64,000 bases of DNA from Roseiflexus sp. (GCA_017743475.1 JAGHYV010000014.1:1-64000); one strand, 5' to 3'. Numbered from the stretch's first letter, positions 34,512 to 44,224 are shown. The notes: generated by a model not told the origin, from the sequence alone. A program made the numbers and translations.

Positions 34512-37301
34512 ATGAGCACTGCCCGACTGGTGCACGCCCTGGGGCCTCCGCTAGCATATCTCGTGCTGGCAGTCGTTTTTACCTGGCCACTGTCTGCCCA
34601 TCTGACGACGGCGACTGGCGGCGGTCTCGATCCATTATTGCAAACATGGGTGCTTGCCTGGGACGCACATGCGCTGATCACCGACCCTCGCACCGTCTGG
34701 CACGCGCCGATCTTCTTCCCCTACCCTGAGACACTGGCATACAGCGATCATCATCTCCTGCTGGCGATGATGACGCTGCCGTTGATCATCACAGGCGGTC
34801 CTGTGCTGGCGTACAATCTCCTGGTGCTGACCAGTTATTCCCTCACGGGGTGGGCCGTCTATCTGCTAGCATGCGACATGCTGGCACGCATGGACGATAC
34901 GCGGATGCGTATTGTTAGTGCTTTTGCTGCCGGTGCACTGTTTGCGTTTGGCACGTATCGGATGACACATGTTGTTCATCTGCAACTGCTGCAAACCGCC
35001 TGGCTGCCGCTGGCGCTGCTGTTTCTGCGGCGGTTGTTGTGCGACTCCGAAACGGGGAACAGGCGCTGGCGCAATGCAGCGCTGTTTGGGCTGTTTGCGG
35101 GTATTCAGTGCGCAACCGCGCTCTACTACGCATATTTTGCAGCGCTGGCGCTTGGGTTATCCATCACAGTCCGGCTGCGGGATGTGCTGAACTATCAGCG
35201 CCAACCCGACTTCTGGCAACGGATTGGCGGACTAGCGTTAGGTGGCGCGCTTGCCGTGCTCATTGCTGCGCCAGTGACGCTACCCTATATCCGTGTGTAC
35301 GAGTATCTGGGAGTTGTTCGCTCGCTACGCGAACTCGATAACTGGTCAGCACCGCTCCAGGCGTACCTGGCAGTCGTGCCGACAAACTGGCTGTACGGGG
35401 GGCGAGGCGCCTGGTTTGCCGCCAGCGGTGGTGAATTTGCCCTGTTTCCCGGCTTTGTAACTGCTGTGCTTGCCGTTGCGAGCCTGGCACTGGCAGTTTG
35501 GGAGCGGATTGGCAACAAGAAGAGCGCACTCTCTGCCCTGATCGGTGCATCGGATGCAATCTTCCTGGCAGTGCTGGCTTTCTGCGCATGGGTGTTATCT
35601 CTCGGCGTCGGCATCCGCCTGGAGCGCGGTGGTGAGATGTTGCCGATACCGATGCCATATGCGACGCTCTACGAGCGCATCCCCGGTTTTGGCGCACTGC
35701 GTGTTCCAGCGCGCTGGGCAATGTTGACCCATCTGGCGCTGGCGCTGCTTGCCAGCTTTGCGCTGGTTCGCGTGGGGCAATGGCTCCGATCAATGGTCAA
35801 CTATCGTCTGGCGCTGATCATTCCGGCAGTGATCGGAACAGTTGCACTCGTCGAGCATGCCTCCTTCCCACTGCCACTGGCAACTATTCCCACACCAAAG
35901 CCGGTGTATGCATGGCTTGGCACACAGCGCGATATGCGCGCCCTGCTGGAGTTGCCGGTTGGTCCTGTACCACGTGGCGCAGAACTGGAGCGTATCACCG
36001 AGCGTCAGTTTCACCAGATACACCACTGGAAGCCGCTCGCGGCCGGGTACAGCGGCGTCATTCCATTTGGCACGACCGATCTGCTGCGACGTGTGCAACG
36101 CCTGCCCGACGACGACACGCTGCGTTACCTGGCACTGATCGGCATCGATACGCTGGTGATCCATTGCGACGAGTACGATCCGGAAACGCTGACGCGCCTC
36201 CTGGCATGGGCAGACGCCACACCACTGCTGAACCGTCGCGCCAAAGTCGGTGACGCGCTGGTCTATGCCATCGACCCACAGGCTGACCCGTCGTCACCCG
36301 TGATGAGCGGAGCATCAATCTTTGTATCGTCAGACGAACGTGTGCCGGGAATGCTGGCGCTGGGTCTGATCCGACGCTGGGAAGCGGAAGGTGCCCACCT
36401 GTACGGTTTTGAACGGACACGCTACTACCCTACGTTGCGTCTCCCGCAACCCGGACAGGTTTTCGACTACGGGTTGCTGGCTGCCGATGAAGACCCGCTG
36501 ATCTACGGTTTCGATACCGAAGGGGTACGCTGGCGCTCGAACGGTCTGGCGCTGTACGCTCGCGATCCGCGGCTGCGCACGGCAATCGACCTGGCGCAAC
36601 CGGTTGCAGGACAGTTTCATCCGATGTATCCTGCTGCATTAACCCTGACCATCGAAACAGACCGGATACACATCCATGATAAAGTATTCACGTTGCATGC
36701 ACCGCTGACTGCGGCTGCCGTTGAACTGGACATCGCCAGCCTGGTGACGCAAACGCTGATGATCGACGGCAAAGCATACACTGTTCCACCCGGCGCGGTG
36801 ACGGTTGCTGCTTCGGCGCCGATCAACCGGACGACGGCGATCATCGGTCAGGCGGATCGCCTCAGCATCCAGCGGTTGCGGGTGCTGTCAGCCCCGCGCG
36901 CGCCCGCGCCGCCGCCGGAAGGATCGCTGGCGATCACCGCCGACTGTCGTTTTGATGGCACGCGATTGCTGGTCACTGCACGCATCGGCGGCGCGGGCGC
37001 GCTGGCATTGGATGTGCGCGGCGCATCCGCCCGCGACGATAAGCCCATCCATCTGCTCGAAGGAATACCGCCAGCAATTATGCCCAGCGACGGCGAGATT
37101 ACGTTCAGTGTGGACCTGCTCGACCCAACAGAACCGTGGTTGACCCACCGTGGGAAAGCGGAGGACGGGCGCTACATCGTGTACCTGAAATCCGCCGGGC
37201 GCTCCCGCGCCCCTGTTGCGCCGATTGCAACATTCTCCATACGCAACGGCGTTATTAGCGATGCACAACCGGCGCCCCTTCCGTTACACGCATTACGCTA
37301 A
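34512..37301 (+). CDS. Large polytopic membrane protein, GT-C glycosyltransferase-like
   Basis: The 929-residue product has about ten transmembrane helices in its first 470 residues and a large extracytoplasmic C-terminal part. The first loop after helix 1 (TTATGGGLDPLLQTWVLAWD) and the overall plan resemble GT-C lipid-linked sugar transferases or YfhO-type proteins, but the acceptor and donor are unknown. ATG 34512 follows AGGACAG; the frame is open from 34380, overlapping the nucleoside hydrolase, but that part looks non-coding. The C-terminal 350 residues show beta-rich sequence of no recognised family. Confidence 0.75.
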   Translation: MSTARLVHALGPPLAYLVLAVVFTWPLSAHLTTATGGGLDPLLQTWVLAWDAHALITDPRTVWHAPIFFPYPETLAYSDHHLLLAMMTLPLIITGGPVLAYNLLVLTSYSLTGWAVYLLACDMLARMDDTRMRIVSAFAAGALFAFGTYRMTHVVHLQLLQTAWLPLALLFLRRLLCDSETGNRRWRNAALFGLFAGIQCATALYYAYFAALALGLSITVRLRDVLNYQRQPDFWQRIGGLALGGALAVLIAAPVTLPYIRVYEYLGVVRSLRELDNWSAPLQAYLAVVPTNWLYGGRGAWFAASGGEFALFPGFVTAVLAVASLALAVWERIGNKKSALSALIGASDAIFLAVLAFCAWVLSLGVGIRLERGGEMLPIPMPYATLYERIPGFGALRVPARWAMLTHLALALLASFALVRVGQWLRSMVNYRLALIIPAVIGTVALVEHASFPLPLATIPTPKPVYAWLGTQRDMRALLELPVGPVPRGAELERITERQFHQIHHWKPLAAGYSGVIPFGTTDLLRRVQRLPDDDTLRYLALIGIDTLVIHCDEYDPETLTRLLAWADATPLLNRRAKVGDALVYAIDPQADPSSPVMSGASIFVSSDERVPGMLALGLIRRWEAEGAHLYGFERTRYYPTLRLPQPGQVFDYGLLAADEDPLIYGFDTEGVRWRSNGLALYARDPRLRTAIDLAQPVAGQFHPMYPAALTLTIETDRIHIHDKVFTLHAPLTAAAVELDIASLVTQTLMIDGKAYTVPPGAVTVAASAPINRTTAIIGQADRLSIQRLRVLSAPRAPAPPPEGSLAITADCRFDGTRLLVTARIGGAGALALDVRGASARDDKPIHLLEGIPPAIMPSDGEITFSVDLLDPTEPWLTHRGKAEDGRYIVYLKSAGRSRAPVAPIATFSIRNGVISDAQPAPLPLHALR

Positions 37302-37390
37302 GAAAGTGAACACGTATGACGAGCACACACGACGAGATGCAGACTGGAATTCCCGATGCAGCCGGACTTCTGCGCCAATGACAGACCCGT

Positions 37391-38383
37391 ATGCTCGACG
37401 GTCTACTAATCGTGTTGAGCATCGTCGGTCTGCTGGCAGTCATCGGCGGCAGCTGGTCAGATTATAACGTCTACGGAGCGGAGGTAATACCGCTGATTAT
37501 TGCCTACGCAGTAATGTACGCAATCGTCTTGGTTATTGCTCTGGTGAAACAACTCGGATATACAGTACGCGCGATAGTGCTGCTTGGAATTGTTGTAGTC
37601 TTGGGCGCCTTTGTGCTTGTCAGCGATGGCTTGTTGGGGAGCAGACGTCTTATCTGTATGGAGGGCGTCGTTTTAACAGCGGCATTGTTCAGGGTGCGCG
37701 GCGGTATCGTTGCACTGGCAATTTCACTGGCGGGCTTCAGTATTGTCGGATGGCTTTACATTCAAGGAATACTGGTCAGTTCTCCGGCGCGCATAACAGT
37801 ATTGGACACACTACCTTCCTGGATTGGAGCAGTTACGATTTATGCATGCATGACCTGTCTGGCGGCAGTCCCTTTTATGTATCTTCTGAATCGTCTCAGT
37901 ACACTGGCGAGTGGCGCGATCGCCGATGCCGCGCGAGCGGAGGCGAATGCGCGACTCGCGGAGGAACGCGCCGCCGAACTGGAGCGTCAGACGACGCGCC
38001 TTCATGAAACCGAGAACATGCTACGCAACCTGGTTTACACGCTGGAAACGCCGACCGTCCCGCTTGCCAGCGGCGTCCTGCTGGCGCCGATTGTCGGGCA
38101 ACTGGATAGCCGCCGCGCCGAGGCGCTCGTGCATCGCCTCCTCACTGTCGCCAGCGCCGAGCGCACCCGCCTGATGGTCATCGACATCGCAGGCGTGCCC
38201 ACATTCGACACTCAGGTTGCGCAGAGTCTGCTTCGCGCTGCTCAGGCGCTCGAAGTGATCGGTTGCCGCGTGGCGCTGACCGGCATTTCTCCCACCACAG
38301 CGCAGACAATAACGGCGCTTGGGATACGGATGGACAACATTATGATTGCGCGTTCGCCGCAAGATATTCTGGCGCAGCGATAA
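37391..38383 (+). CDS. Membrane protein with C-terminal STAS domain (RsbR-like)
   Basis: The 330-residue product has about six hydrophobic helices (1-185), a short coiled coil (AEANARLAEERAAELERQ) and a C-terminal STAS domain with LMVIDIAGVPTFDTQVAQSL, where the usual phosphorylated Ser/Thr would be Thr in FDT. It resembles RsbR/RsbS regulators of sigma-factor switching. In the same frame upstream, ATG 37316 opens 21 codons (MTSTHDEMQTGIPDAAGLLR...) ended by a TGA at 37379, only three codons before ATG 37391. The original gene may have begun there. A paralogue lies at 51802-52842. Confidence 0.8.
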   Translation: MLDGLLIVLSIVGLLAVIGGSWSDYNVYGAEVIPLIIAYAVMYAIVLVIALVKQLGYTVRAIVLLGIVVVLGAFVLVSDGLLGSRRLICMEGVVLTAALFRVRGGIVALAISLAGFSIVGWLYIQGILVSSPARITVLDTLPSWIGAVTIYACMTCLAAVPFMYLLNRLSTLASGAIADAARAEANARLAEERAAELERQTTRLHETENMLRNLVYTLETPTVPLASGVLLAPIVGQLDSRRAEALVHRLLTVASAERTRLMVIDIAGVPTFDTQVAQSLLRAAQALEVIGCRVALTGISPTTAQTITALGIRMDNIMIARSPQDILAQR

Positions 38384-38475
38384 CAGAACAGGCAAAGGCG
38401 GCGCATCTCCCTTACACAACCCTATGGTACACTATTGTTGTCGCTTGCAAGCCAGCATTCCAGGAGAAGACAGCC

Positions 38476-39456
38476 ATGCGCGCCGTTCGTTTTGCATCCT
38501 TTGGCGAACCTGCTAATGTTCTGACCGTTGAACACATCCCTGCGCCGCAGCCCGGTCCGGGGCAGGTACTGGTGCGGGTGCGGGTGCGCCCGATCAACCC
38601 CTCTGATCTGTTTGTCATTCGCGGATTGTACGGTGCACTGCCGCGGTTGCCCGCCGTTCCCGGCTTTGAAGGCGCCGGCGTCATTGTTGGCCTTGGCGAA
38701 GGGGTGACCGACCGCACTATCGGGCAACTGGTCATCCCGATAGGTGCCTCTGGTCTATGGCAGGAATATGTCGTTGTCCCGGCAGCTAGGGCGATCCCGG
38801 TTCCTGAGCCGATCGGCGATCGCCAGGCAGCGACAGCATTCGTCAACCCGGCAACTGCCTGGCTGATGCTGACAGAAACGTTGCGCGTCGAACCCGGCGA
38901 ATGGGTGCTGCAGAACGCTGCCAGTTCCGTCGTTGGGCGGCATGTTATCCAGCTGGGACGACGCCTCAACTTCCGAACAATCAATGTTGTGCGGCGACGC
39001 GAGGTGATGGACGAGTTGCGTGCACTGGGAGCGGACGAAGTTATCTGTGAGCAGGATGAGAATGTTGTGGCGCGGGTGCATGCGCTGACGGGCGGGAGAG
39101 GGGTGCGCTACGCGCTCGACTCGGTTGGCGGCGCAAGCGGGGCGCGCCTGGCAGCGTCGCTCGGCGCAGGCGGCACAATGCTGGTTTATGGCGCAATTGC
39201 AGGCGAATCACTGACGATCCATCCAGGCATGCTTCTCTTCCGCAGCGCCTCCATCCGCGGCTGGTGGCTCACGCACTGGTTCCAGTCCGCAACACCAGCG
39301 CAGGTGCAGAGTCTCTTCGATACCCTGTTTCGGTTGATCGGTGACGGAACGCTCAGCACCCCGATCGTGGCAGAGTACGACCTTGCTGACGTGCGGGAAG
39401 CGGTACGCGCAGCCGAGCGCAAGACACGCCCCGGCAAGGTGTTGCTGGTGGGATGA
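38476..39456 (+). CDS. MDR-family oxidoreductase (trans-2-enoyl-CoA reductase-like)
   Basis: The 326-residue product is a medium-chain dehydrogenase without structural zinc cysteines. It has INPSDLFVIRGLYG, PAVPGFEGAGVI, LQNAASSVVGRHVIQL for cofactor binding and GIRGWWLTHW-like text near the end (SIRGWWLTHWF). This pattern fits the MECR/ETR group, which reduces trans-2-enoyl-CoA or -ACP with NADPH, and related quinone reductases. ATG 38476 lies after CAGGAGAAG; a longer in-frame start (38263) overlaps the STAS gene and is unlikely. Confidence 0.87.
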   Translation: MRAVRFASFGEPANVLTVEHIPAPQPGPGQVLVRVRVRPINPSDLFVIRGLYGALPRLPAVPGFEGAGVIVGLGEGVTDRTIGQLVIPIGASGLWQEYVVVPAARAIPVPEPIGDRQAATAFVNPATAWLMLTETLRVEPGEWVLQNAASSVVGRHVIQLGRRLNFRTINVVRRREVMDELRALGADEVICEQDENVVARVHALTGGRGVRYALDSVGGASGARLAASLGAGGTMLVYGAIAGESLTIHPGMLLFRSASIRGWWLTHWFQSATPAQVQSLFDTLFRLIGDGTLSTPIVAEYDLADVREAVRAAERKTRPGKVLLVG

Positions 39457-39641
39457 TCGAATATGCGGCGTTTCACCGACGCGGTGCACACAGCGACGAT
39501 CATTTGAACGTATAATACCAGGGACAACCGCGCACTGAGGCGAGAAGGGGATGCAGGCGCCGCGTCCCTTCCTTATGTCACATTCGATGACCATGCTTGT
39601 CATCAATCGTCCTGCAGGGCGACCTTTTCTGGAGAAATTTC

Positions 39642-40907
39642 ATGCGCATTGCAATGTTGAGCGTTCATAGCAGCCCCCTCGCGCATCTGGGCGGCAAGGA
39701 GGCGGGCGGCATGAACGTCTATGTCCGCGAATTGAGCCGCGAGTTCGGACGTCGCGGTATAGCAGTCGATATATTCACCCGCGCTCAGGCGCACGACGCA
39801 CCGACTGTCGTTCAGATCGATCGGGGCGTGCGCCTGATCCATGTGCGCGCCGGTCCACCGGCACCCTGCGATAAAAACCGCTTACTGGACTATCTGCCGG
39901 AGTTCATCGGGCGGGTGCGCTGCTTCGCTGACGGTGAAGACCTGCACTACGACATTATTCACAGCCACTACTGGATTTCTGGCGAGGCAGCGCTGGCGCT
40001 GCGCCGTAGTTGGGGAGCGCCGGTCGTTCATATGTTCCATACGCTCGGTGCAATGAAAAATCTGGTTGCGCGCGGCGACCAGGAGTATGAAACCCATCAG
40101 CGAATTGCGGTTGAGGAGCGTATCCTGCGCGAAGCCGACGCCATCGTAGCGGCCACTCCGCTTGACCGGGCGCAGATGGTTTGGCACTATGCCGCCGATG
40201 TGGGCAGGATTCGCGTTGTTCCGGCAGGGGTTGATCTGCGCCGCTTTCAGCCACGCGATGCAGCAATGGCGCGCACGATGCTCGATCTCCCGCCAGCGCC
40301 GCACCGCATCATCCTGCTGGTGGCGCGTATTGAGCCGCTCAAAGGCATCGATGCGCTGATCGAAGCCAGCGCGCTGCTGGTGCAGCGTCACCCTGAGTGG
40401 CGCGGTGCGCTGACAGCATTGATCGTCGGCGGGGGCAGCGAGGAGGAACGAGCGCACTGGAACGCCGAGCAGCGGCGTCTAGACGCGATCCGGCAGCGGC
40501 TTGGGATCGCCAATGTCGTTCGGTTCGCTGGCGCGCAGCCGCAGGAACGCCTGCCACTCTATTATGCAGCTGCCGATGTCGTTACCATGCCGTCGCATTA
40601 CGAGTCGTTCGGGATGGCGGCGCTCGAAGCACTGGCATGCGGCAAGCCGGTGGTAGCGACGAGTGCAGGCGGTCCAGCGTTCATCGTTGAAGATGGCGTT
40701 AGCGGCTTGCTGACTCCGCCTTCCGATCCGTCGACCCTCGCGCAGCGTCTTGAGCGCCTGCTGCTGAATGACGACGAGCGCGCAACGATGGGCGCAGCGG
40801 CACGGGAACGGGCGCAGCGGTTCGGTTGGGAGCATATTGGGTGTGATATTCTTGGCATCTACCGCGACCTGTTGCGGCAGCGCGACCGTCAGGCGCGGGC
40901 TGGGTAG
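39642..40907 (+). CDS. GT4 family glycosyltransferase (MshA/sucrose-phosphate-synthase-like)
   Basis: The 421-residue GT-B enzyme has the donor and acceptor loop LGGKEAGGMNVYVRELSREF at the N-terminus, IIHSHYWISGEAAL, VVPAGVDLRRFQP, and the C-terminal ESFGMAALEALACGKPVVAT with the paired glutamates of retaining GT4 enzymes. The overall pattern is closest to MshA-type inositol glycosyltransferases and sucrose synthases. The sugar is not determined. ATG 39642 follows GGAGAAATTTC. A TATAAT box at 39511-39516 may be its promoter. Confidence 0.88.
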   Translation: MRIAMLSVHSSPLAHLGGKEAGGMNVYVRELSREFGRRGIAVDIFTRAQAHDAPTVVQIDRGVRLIHVRAGPPAPCDKNRLLDYLPEFIGRVRCFADGEDLHYDIIHSHYWISGEAALALRRSWGAPVVHMFHTLGAMKNLVARGDQEYETHQRIAVEERILREADAIVAATPLDRAQMVWHYAADVGRIRVVPAGVDLRRFQPRDAAMARTMLDLPPAPHRIILLVARIEPLKGIDALIEASALLVQRHPEWRGALTALIVGGGSEEERAHWNAEQRRLDAIRQRLGIANVVRFAGAQPQERLPLYYAAADVVTMPSHYESFGMAALEALACGKPVVATSAGGPAFIVEDGVSGLLTPPSDPSTLAQRLERLLLNDDERATMGAAARERAQRFGWEHIGCDILGIYRDLLRQRDRQARAG

Positions 40908-40923
40908 CGTATCTTTCAAGCCA

Positions 40924-42261
40924 GTGCAACCGGTTCGTCTTCAACCACGTCATCGCCGCCATTGGCGGCATCATGCGCGGCGTGTCACGCCGCCGGTTGT
41001 GCGCATTGTGCTGATCATAGCTGGCGCGCTGCTGATAACGCTTGTGACCTGTAGTGCGCTGCTTCTGCCGCTCAGACTCTGGCAGACGTCTGAAACGGCG
41101 CCGACACTGCTCCCGGCTATGCCGCTCGTCTCTGATCCAACGATGGTTGCCACGAAAGCGCCACAACTGTCGCCGACGCCGCAACCATCAGCAACACCCA
41201 TTGCCACACCGACTCCCACGCCAACGCTGATGCCGGGTTCTGCGCCCGGCGCGCCACCGCTCGATCCGCTTGGGCGTGAGATTGATGCATACCTGACTGG
41301 ACTCACTACCGGCGGACAATTTCAGGGAGTAGTGCTTGTCGCGCAGGGCGGAAAAGTGGTAATTGCGCGTGGCTATGGCAATGCTGATGAGCATGTTCCG
41401 AACACAGTGTTTACTCGCTTCCGCCTGGCATCGATCACTAAACAGTTTACCGCCGCTGCGATTCTGGCATTGCAGCAGGATGGGAAACTGACCGTGGATG
41501 ATGCAATTTGCGTCTACCTGGACAATTGCCCCGATGCCTGGAAACCACTGACGATCCGTCATCTGCTGACCCATACGTCCGGTCTGGTCGATTACACCGA
41601 TTTTGCCAGTTTCGAGTCGACCGAGATGCACCCGACAACACCTCAGGAACTGGTTGAACGGTTTCGCACCTTTCCGCTTTCCTTTGCACCTGGTACTCTC
41701 TACGATTACTGCAACTCGAACTACGTGCTGCTGGGACTGATTATCGAACGTGCGTCGGGCATAACGTATGCCGATTACCTGCACCAGCGCTTCTTCCTGC
41801 CGCTCGGCATGACTTCCACCGGTTACGATACCAGTCGGGGCACGATTGCTGACGGCGCGCAGGGATATGTCGTTCCTGGCAAGAAATCCGGCTTCCTCGA
41901 CGCTTCAACGCTCTACGCAGCCGGAGGACTGTACTCGACAGTTGGCGACCTTTTCCGCTGGGATCAGGCGCTTTACACGAATGAGGCGCTCGACCGCGAT
42001 CAACTGGATCAGATGTTCACCCCCGCATTGCGCAATTATGGGTTTGGCTGGAAGATCGAAGTGATCAACGGACGCCGACGAATCAGCCATCCCGGTAACA
42101 TGACCGGCGTCGCTACGTTCTTTGCCCGCTACCCCGACGACCGCGCGACGATTATTGTGCTGTCGAACATGGAGTACGCCAACGTCGAAGGGATCGCCAA
42201 CTATATCGCATCGCGCATGTTCTCGCCGCCGCCAACACCTTCTCCCACCCAGACCCGATGA
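40924..42261 (+). CDS. Membrane-anchored serine hydrolase (beta-lactamase class C/DD-peptidase-like)
   Basis: The product (about 445 residues) has an N-terminal basic stretch and a membrane helix (IVLIIAGALLITLVTCSALL), then a Pro/Thr linker and a class C beta-lactamase-type domain. Active-site motifs are RLASITKQFTA (SxxK), LYDYCNSNYVLL (YxN) and HPGNMTG in place of KTG. Such proteins are D-aminopeptidases, carboxypeptidases or esterases; resistance function should not be assumed. The start is uncertain. GTG 40924 is the first codon after the glycosyltransferase stop that gives a plausible N-terminus, but no clear ribosome site is present. The frame is open from 40768. Confidence 0.82.
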   Translation: MQPVRLQPRHRRHWRHHARRVTPPVVRIVLIIAGALLITLVTCSALLLPLRLWQTSETAPTLLPAMPLVSDPTMVATKAPQLSPTPQPSATPIATPTPTPTLMPGSAPGAPPLDPLGREIDAYLTGLTTGGQFQGVVLVAQGGKVVIARGYGNADEHVPNTVFTRFRLASITKQFTAAAILALQQDGKLTVDDAICVYLDNCPDAWKPLTIRHLLTHTSGLVDYTDFASFESTEMHPTTPQELVERFRTFPLSFAPGTLYDYCNSNYVLLGLIIERASGITYADYLHQRFFLPLGMTSTGYDTSRGTIADGAQGYVVPGKKSGFLDASTLYAAGGLYSTVGDLFRWDQALYTNEALDRDQLDQMFTPALRNYGFGWKIEVINGRRRISHPGNMTGVATFFARYPDDRATIIVLSNMEYANVEGIANYIASRMFSPPPTPSPTQTR

Positions 42262-42264
42262 CGC

Positions 42265-43164
42265 TCACTGCGCCCACTCCGGAGTTGGTGCCACGATGAC
42301 GAGCAGTGTGCCGCTTCGCGGATGCAGCAATTCCAGACGTTCGGCGTGCAGGTAATGGTGGAATACCGGGATACCGCGCCAGATGGACGGACCGCCATAT
42401 TTGCTGTCGCCGATGAGCGGATGACCCAGGAAGGCAAGGTGCAGCCGGATCTGGTGTGTACGCCCGGTGAGGGGCCAGGCACGCACCAGCGCGGCATCGT
42501 CCAACCGTCGAATAACGCGGAATCGTGTGCGCATTGACTTAACCGTTCCGCCCTGCGGAAGTGTGCGCCCGATCGCTTCGGGCGGGAACACCCGGAACAT
42601 GCCGCCACGCCCCCGCCCATGCCCGGTTTCGATCTCGATCTCATCGAAAGAAGGCAGACCGGCGCAGAGCGCCAGGTATGTCTTGTGCACTGCTCCGTCC
42701 CGAAACATGCGTTGCAGCGCTGCATTGACATTGGGCGTCTTCGAGACCAACAGGACGCCAGATGTGTCCCGATCCAGGCGGTGTGCCAGATGCAACGGCG
42801 GTGCATCGCCGTTGCGCATTGCCAGGAATCGTGCCAGTGCTGCACGCAGATGCCCCTCTGCATCCCAGGGCGTCGCCTCAACATAAGCGTCTGTCGGTTT
42901 GTTGAGCGCAATCAGATCGTTGTCTTCGTACAGGATCATCTCCGACGTCACGACTGGTTCGCGATAGATGCCATCGGGGGGGCGATGAACCACAACGGTT
43001 GCGTCTGCAGGCAGACGCATGCCCGGATCGCGCACACGTACGCCATTGACCCATACGCCGCCACGCACGATTAGCCACAAGGCTTCTGTTGCATCGCCGA
43101 GCGTAGCGGTAAGTGCATCGCACAGCAATGTGCCGGGAGAGATTGTCGATATCGTCAACGGCAT
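42265..43164 (-). CDS. RluA-family RNA pseudouridine synthase
   Basis: Isomerises uridine to pseudouridine in rRNA or tRNA. The 299-residue product has an S4-like N-terminal part (GGVWVNGVRVRDPGMRLP), then ILYEDNDLIALNKPTDAYV and the catalytic HRLDRDTSGVLLVSKT with Asp in LDRDTSG. KTYLALCAG and GRTHQIRLHLAFLGHPLIGD follow. Target specificity (RluC, RluD or TruC type) cannot be decided. It converges with the serine hydrolase, leaving 3 nt between stop codons. Confidence 0.93.
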   Translation of the reverse strand: MPLTISTISPGTLLCDALTATLGDATEALWLIVRGGVWVNGVRVRDPGMRLPADATVVVHRPPDGIYREPVVTSEMILYEDNDLIALNKPTDAYVEATPWDAEGHLRAALARFLAMRNGDAPPLHLAHRLDRDTSGVLLVSKTPNVNAALQRMFRDGAVHKTYLALCAGLPSFDEIEIETGHGRGRGGMFRVFPPEAIGRTLPQGGTVKSMRTRFRVIRRLDDAALVRAWPLTGRTHQIRLHLAFLGHPLIGDSKYGGPSIWRGIPVFHHYLHAERLELLHPRSGTLLVIVAPTPEWAQ

Positions 43165-43212
43165 GGCTCAGAACCAATCCAGACGGACATTATTCTACTG
43201 CTTTCTGACTTT

Positions 43213-43320
43213 GTAGCTGTTCATACCTGGGGCAACCACGCGCCTGTGAGCGAGAGTGCCCTGCACTTGTCGTATCTACGAGGGCAAGATGCCTTCGCTC
43301 CCAGGAGATATGTGACACTC
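43213..43320. repeat. Dispersed inverted-repeat element
   Basis: CTGTTCATACCTGGGGCAAC at the left and GATGCCTTCGCTCCCAGGAG at the right surround a TCTACGAGGGCAA core. Closely similar text occurs at 62706-62885. It lies immediately before the Uma2 promoter. Confidence 0.7.
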
Positions 43321-43327
43321 ACCTGAC

Positions 43328-43356
43328 TTTACCATTTTGACACATGTGTCTATAAT
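43328..43356 (+). promoter_or_regulatory. Promoter of the first Uma2 gene with spacer palindrome
   Basis: TTTACC (43328-43333), 17 nt and TATAAT (43351-43356) make a reasonable promoter. The 12-bp perfect palindrome GACACATGTGTC (43339-43350) fills the spacer up to the -10 box, a typical position for a repressor operator. Confidence 0.6.
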
Positions 43357-43364
43357 GGTGACGT

Positions 43365-44069
43365 TACCTGCACCTGGAGCGTATGCTATGACGACCGTAA
43401 CCGAAACGCCAACCGCTGATCGCTTCCCCTACGGATGGCGCTATGTCGAACGTGTCGCGCCCGATGGCACAGTGACGTTCGAACAGATCCCCCTGACGCT
43501 GGAAGATGTCGCACATCCCCAGGAGGGCGACCAGGTGACCCATAGTGACTTGCATCAGCGCATCTGCGCCTATCTGTACAATGTCCTGCGCGGCTTGCTC
43601 GCCAGCATCCCCGGCGCAGTCGTGCTGCACGATGTGCGCATCGCCTGGGACGTTCCCGACCTGAAAGCGCACGGTCCCGACCTGGCGGTGATCTTCGGCG
43701 TGCGGGAGTACAAAAACTGGAGCACCTTCGATGTCGCTGTCGAGGGGGTGCGCCCCACGCTGATTATCGAAGTCACCTCCCCCGAAACGCGCGCTATCGA
43801 CTTGATGGTCAAACTCGACGAGTACGACCTTGCTGGGGTTGAATTCTACGTCATTGTGGATATGGTGCAGCGGCGCGGGCAGGTTGCGCCGCGTCTGCTT
43901 GGCTACCGGCGGACGCCAACCGTCTACGGCGTGCTGTCGCCCGACGCGCAGGGGCGATTGTGGATCGAGCCGCTCCAGATCTGGCTCGGCGTGCAGGAGC
44001 AGGCAGTGGTGTGCTATGATGCTTCCGGCAAACCAATTGGCGATTACCCCGACCTCCAGGCGGCGCTCA
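43365..44069 (+). repeat. Tandem duplication, unit 1
   Basis: About 705 bp appear identical to 44225-44929, offset by 860 nt. The unit starts in the leader (TACCTGCACCTGGAGCGTAT) and ends inside the coiled-coil codons. Identity includes silent positions. Confidence 0.9.
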
Positions 44070-44140
44070 TAACCGCTGAGCAGCGTATTGCTGCGCTTGA
44101 AGCTGAACTCCGCCGACTACGCGGCGAAGGAAATGCCTGA
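43388..44140 (+). CDS. Uma2-family (DUF820) PD-(D/E)XK protein, copy 1
   Basis: The 250-residue product has the Uma2/DUF820 nuclease fold: GDQVTHSDLHQRICAYL, the motif GPDLAVIFGV with the Asp, and LIIEVTSPETRAIDL with the ExxS variant of the ExK region, then KLDEYDLAGVEFYVIVD. It ends with a short coiled coil. The biochemical role of this very common Chloroflexi/cyanobacterial family is poorly defined. Copy 2 lies 860 nt downstream. This copy lacks about seven residues in the coiled-coil region found in copy 2. Upstream is a promoter with a palindromic spacer. Confidence 0.88.
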   Translation: MTTVTETPTADRFPYGWRYVERVAPDGTVTFEQIPLTLEDVAHPQEGDQVTHSDLHQRICAYLYNVLRGLLASIPGAVVLHDVRIAWDVPDLKAHGPDLAVIFGVREYKNWSTFDVAVEGVRPTLIIEVTSPETRAIDLMVKLDEYDLAGVEFYVIVDMVQRRGQVAPRLLGYRRTPTVYGVLSPDAQGRLWIEPLQIWLGVQEQAVVCYDASGKPIGDYPDLQAALITAEQRIAALEAELRRLRGEGNA

Positions 44141-44224
44141 TATCCCTCGTCCGAACAGGGCAACTATGAGAGGATGCCAGACGGAACTCAATGGTATTTG
44201 TGTCTCACAGAACAATAACTACGC

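Noticed and set aside
40924-42261. Beta-lactamase resistance gene
   Set aside because: SxxK and YxN are shared by many DD-peptidases and esterases, and the third motif is HPG rather than KTG; resistance cannot be inferred.
43339-43356. TTGACA directly paired with TATAAT as a promoter
   Set aside because: The spacing is only 8 nt; the TTTACC box 17 nt away is used instead.
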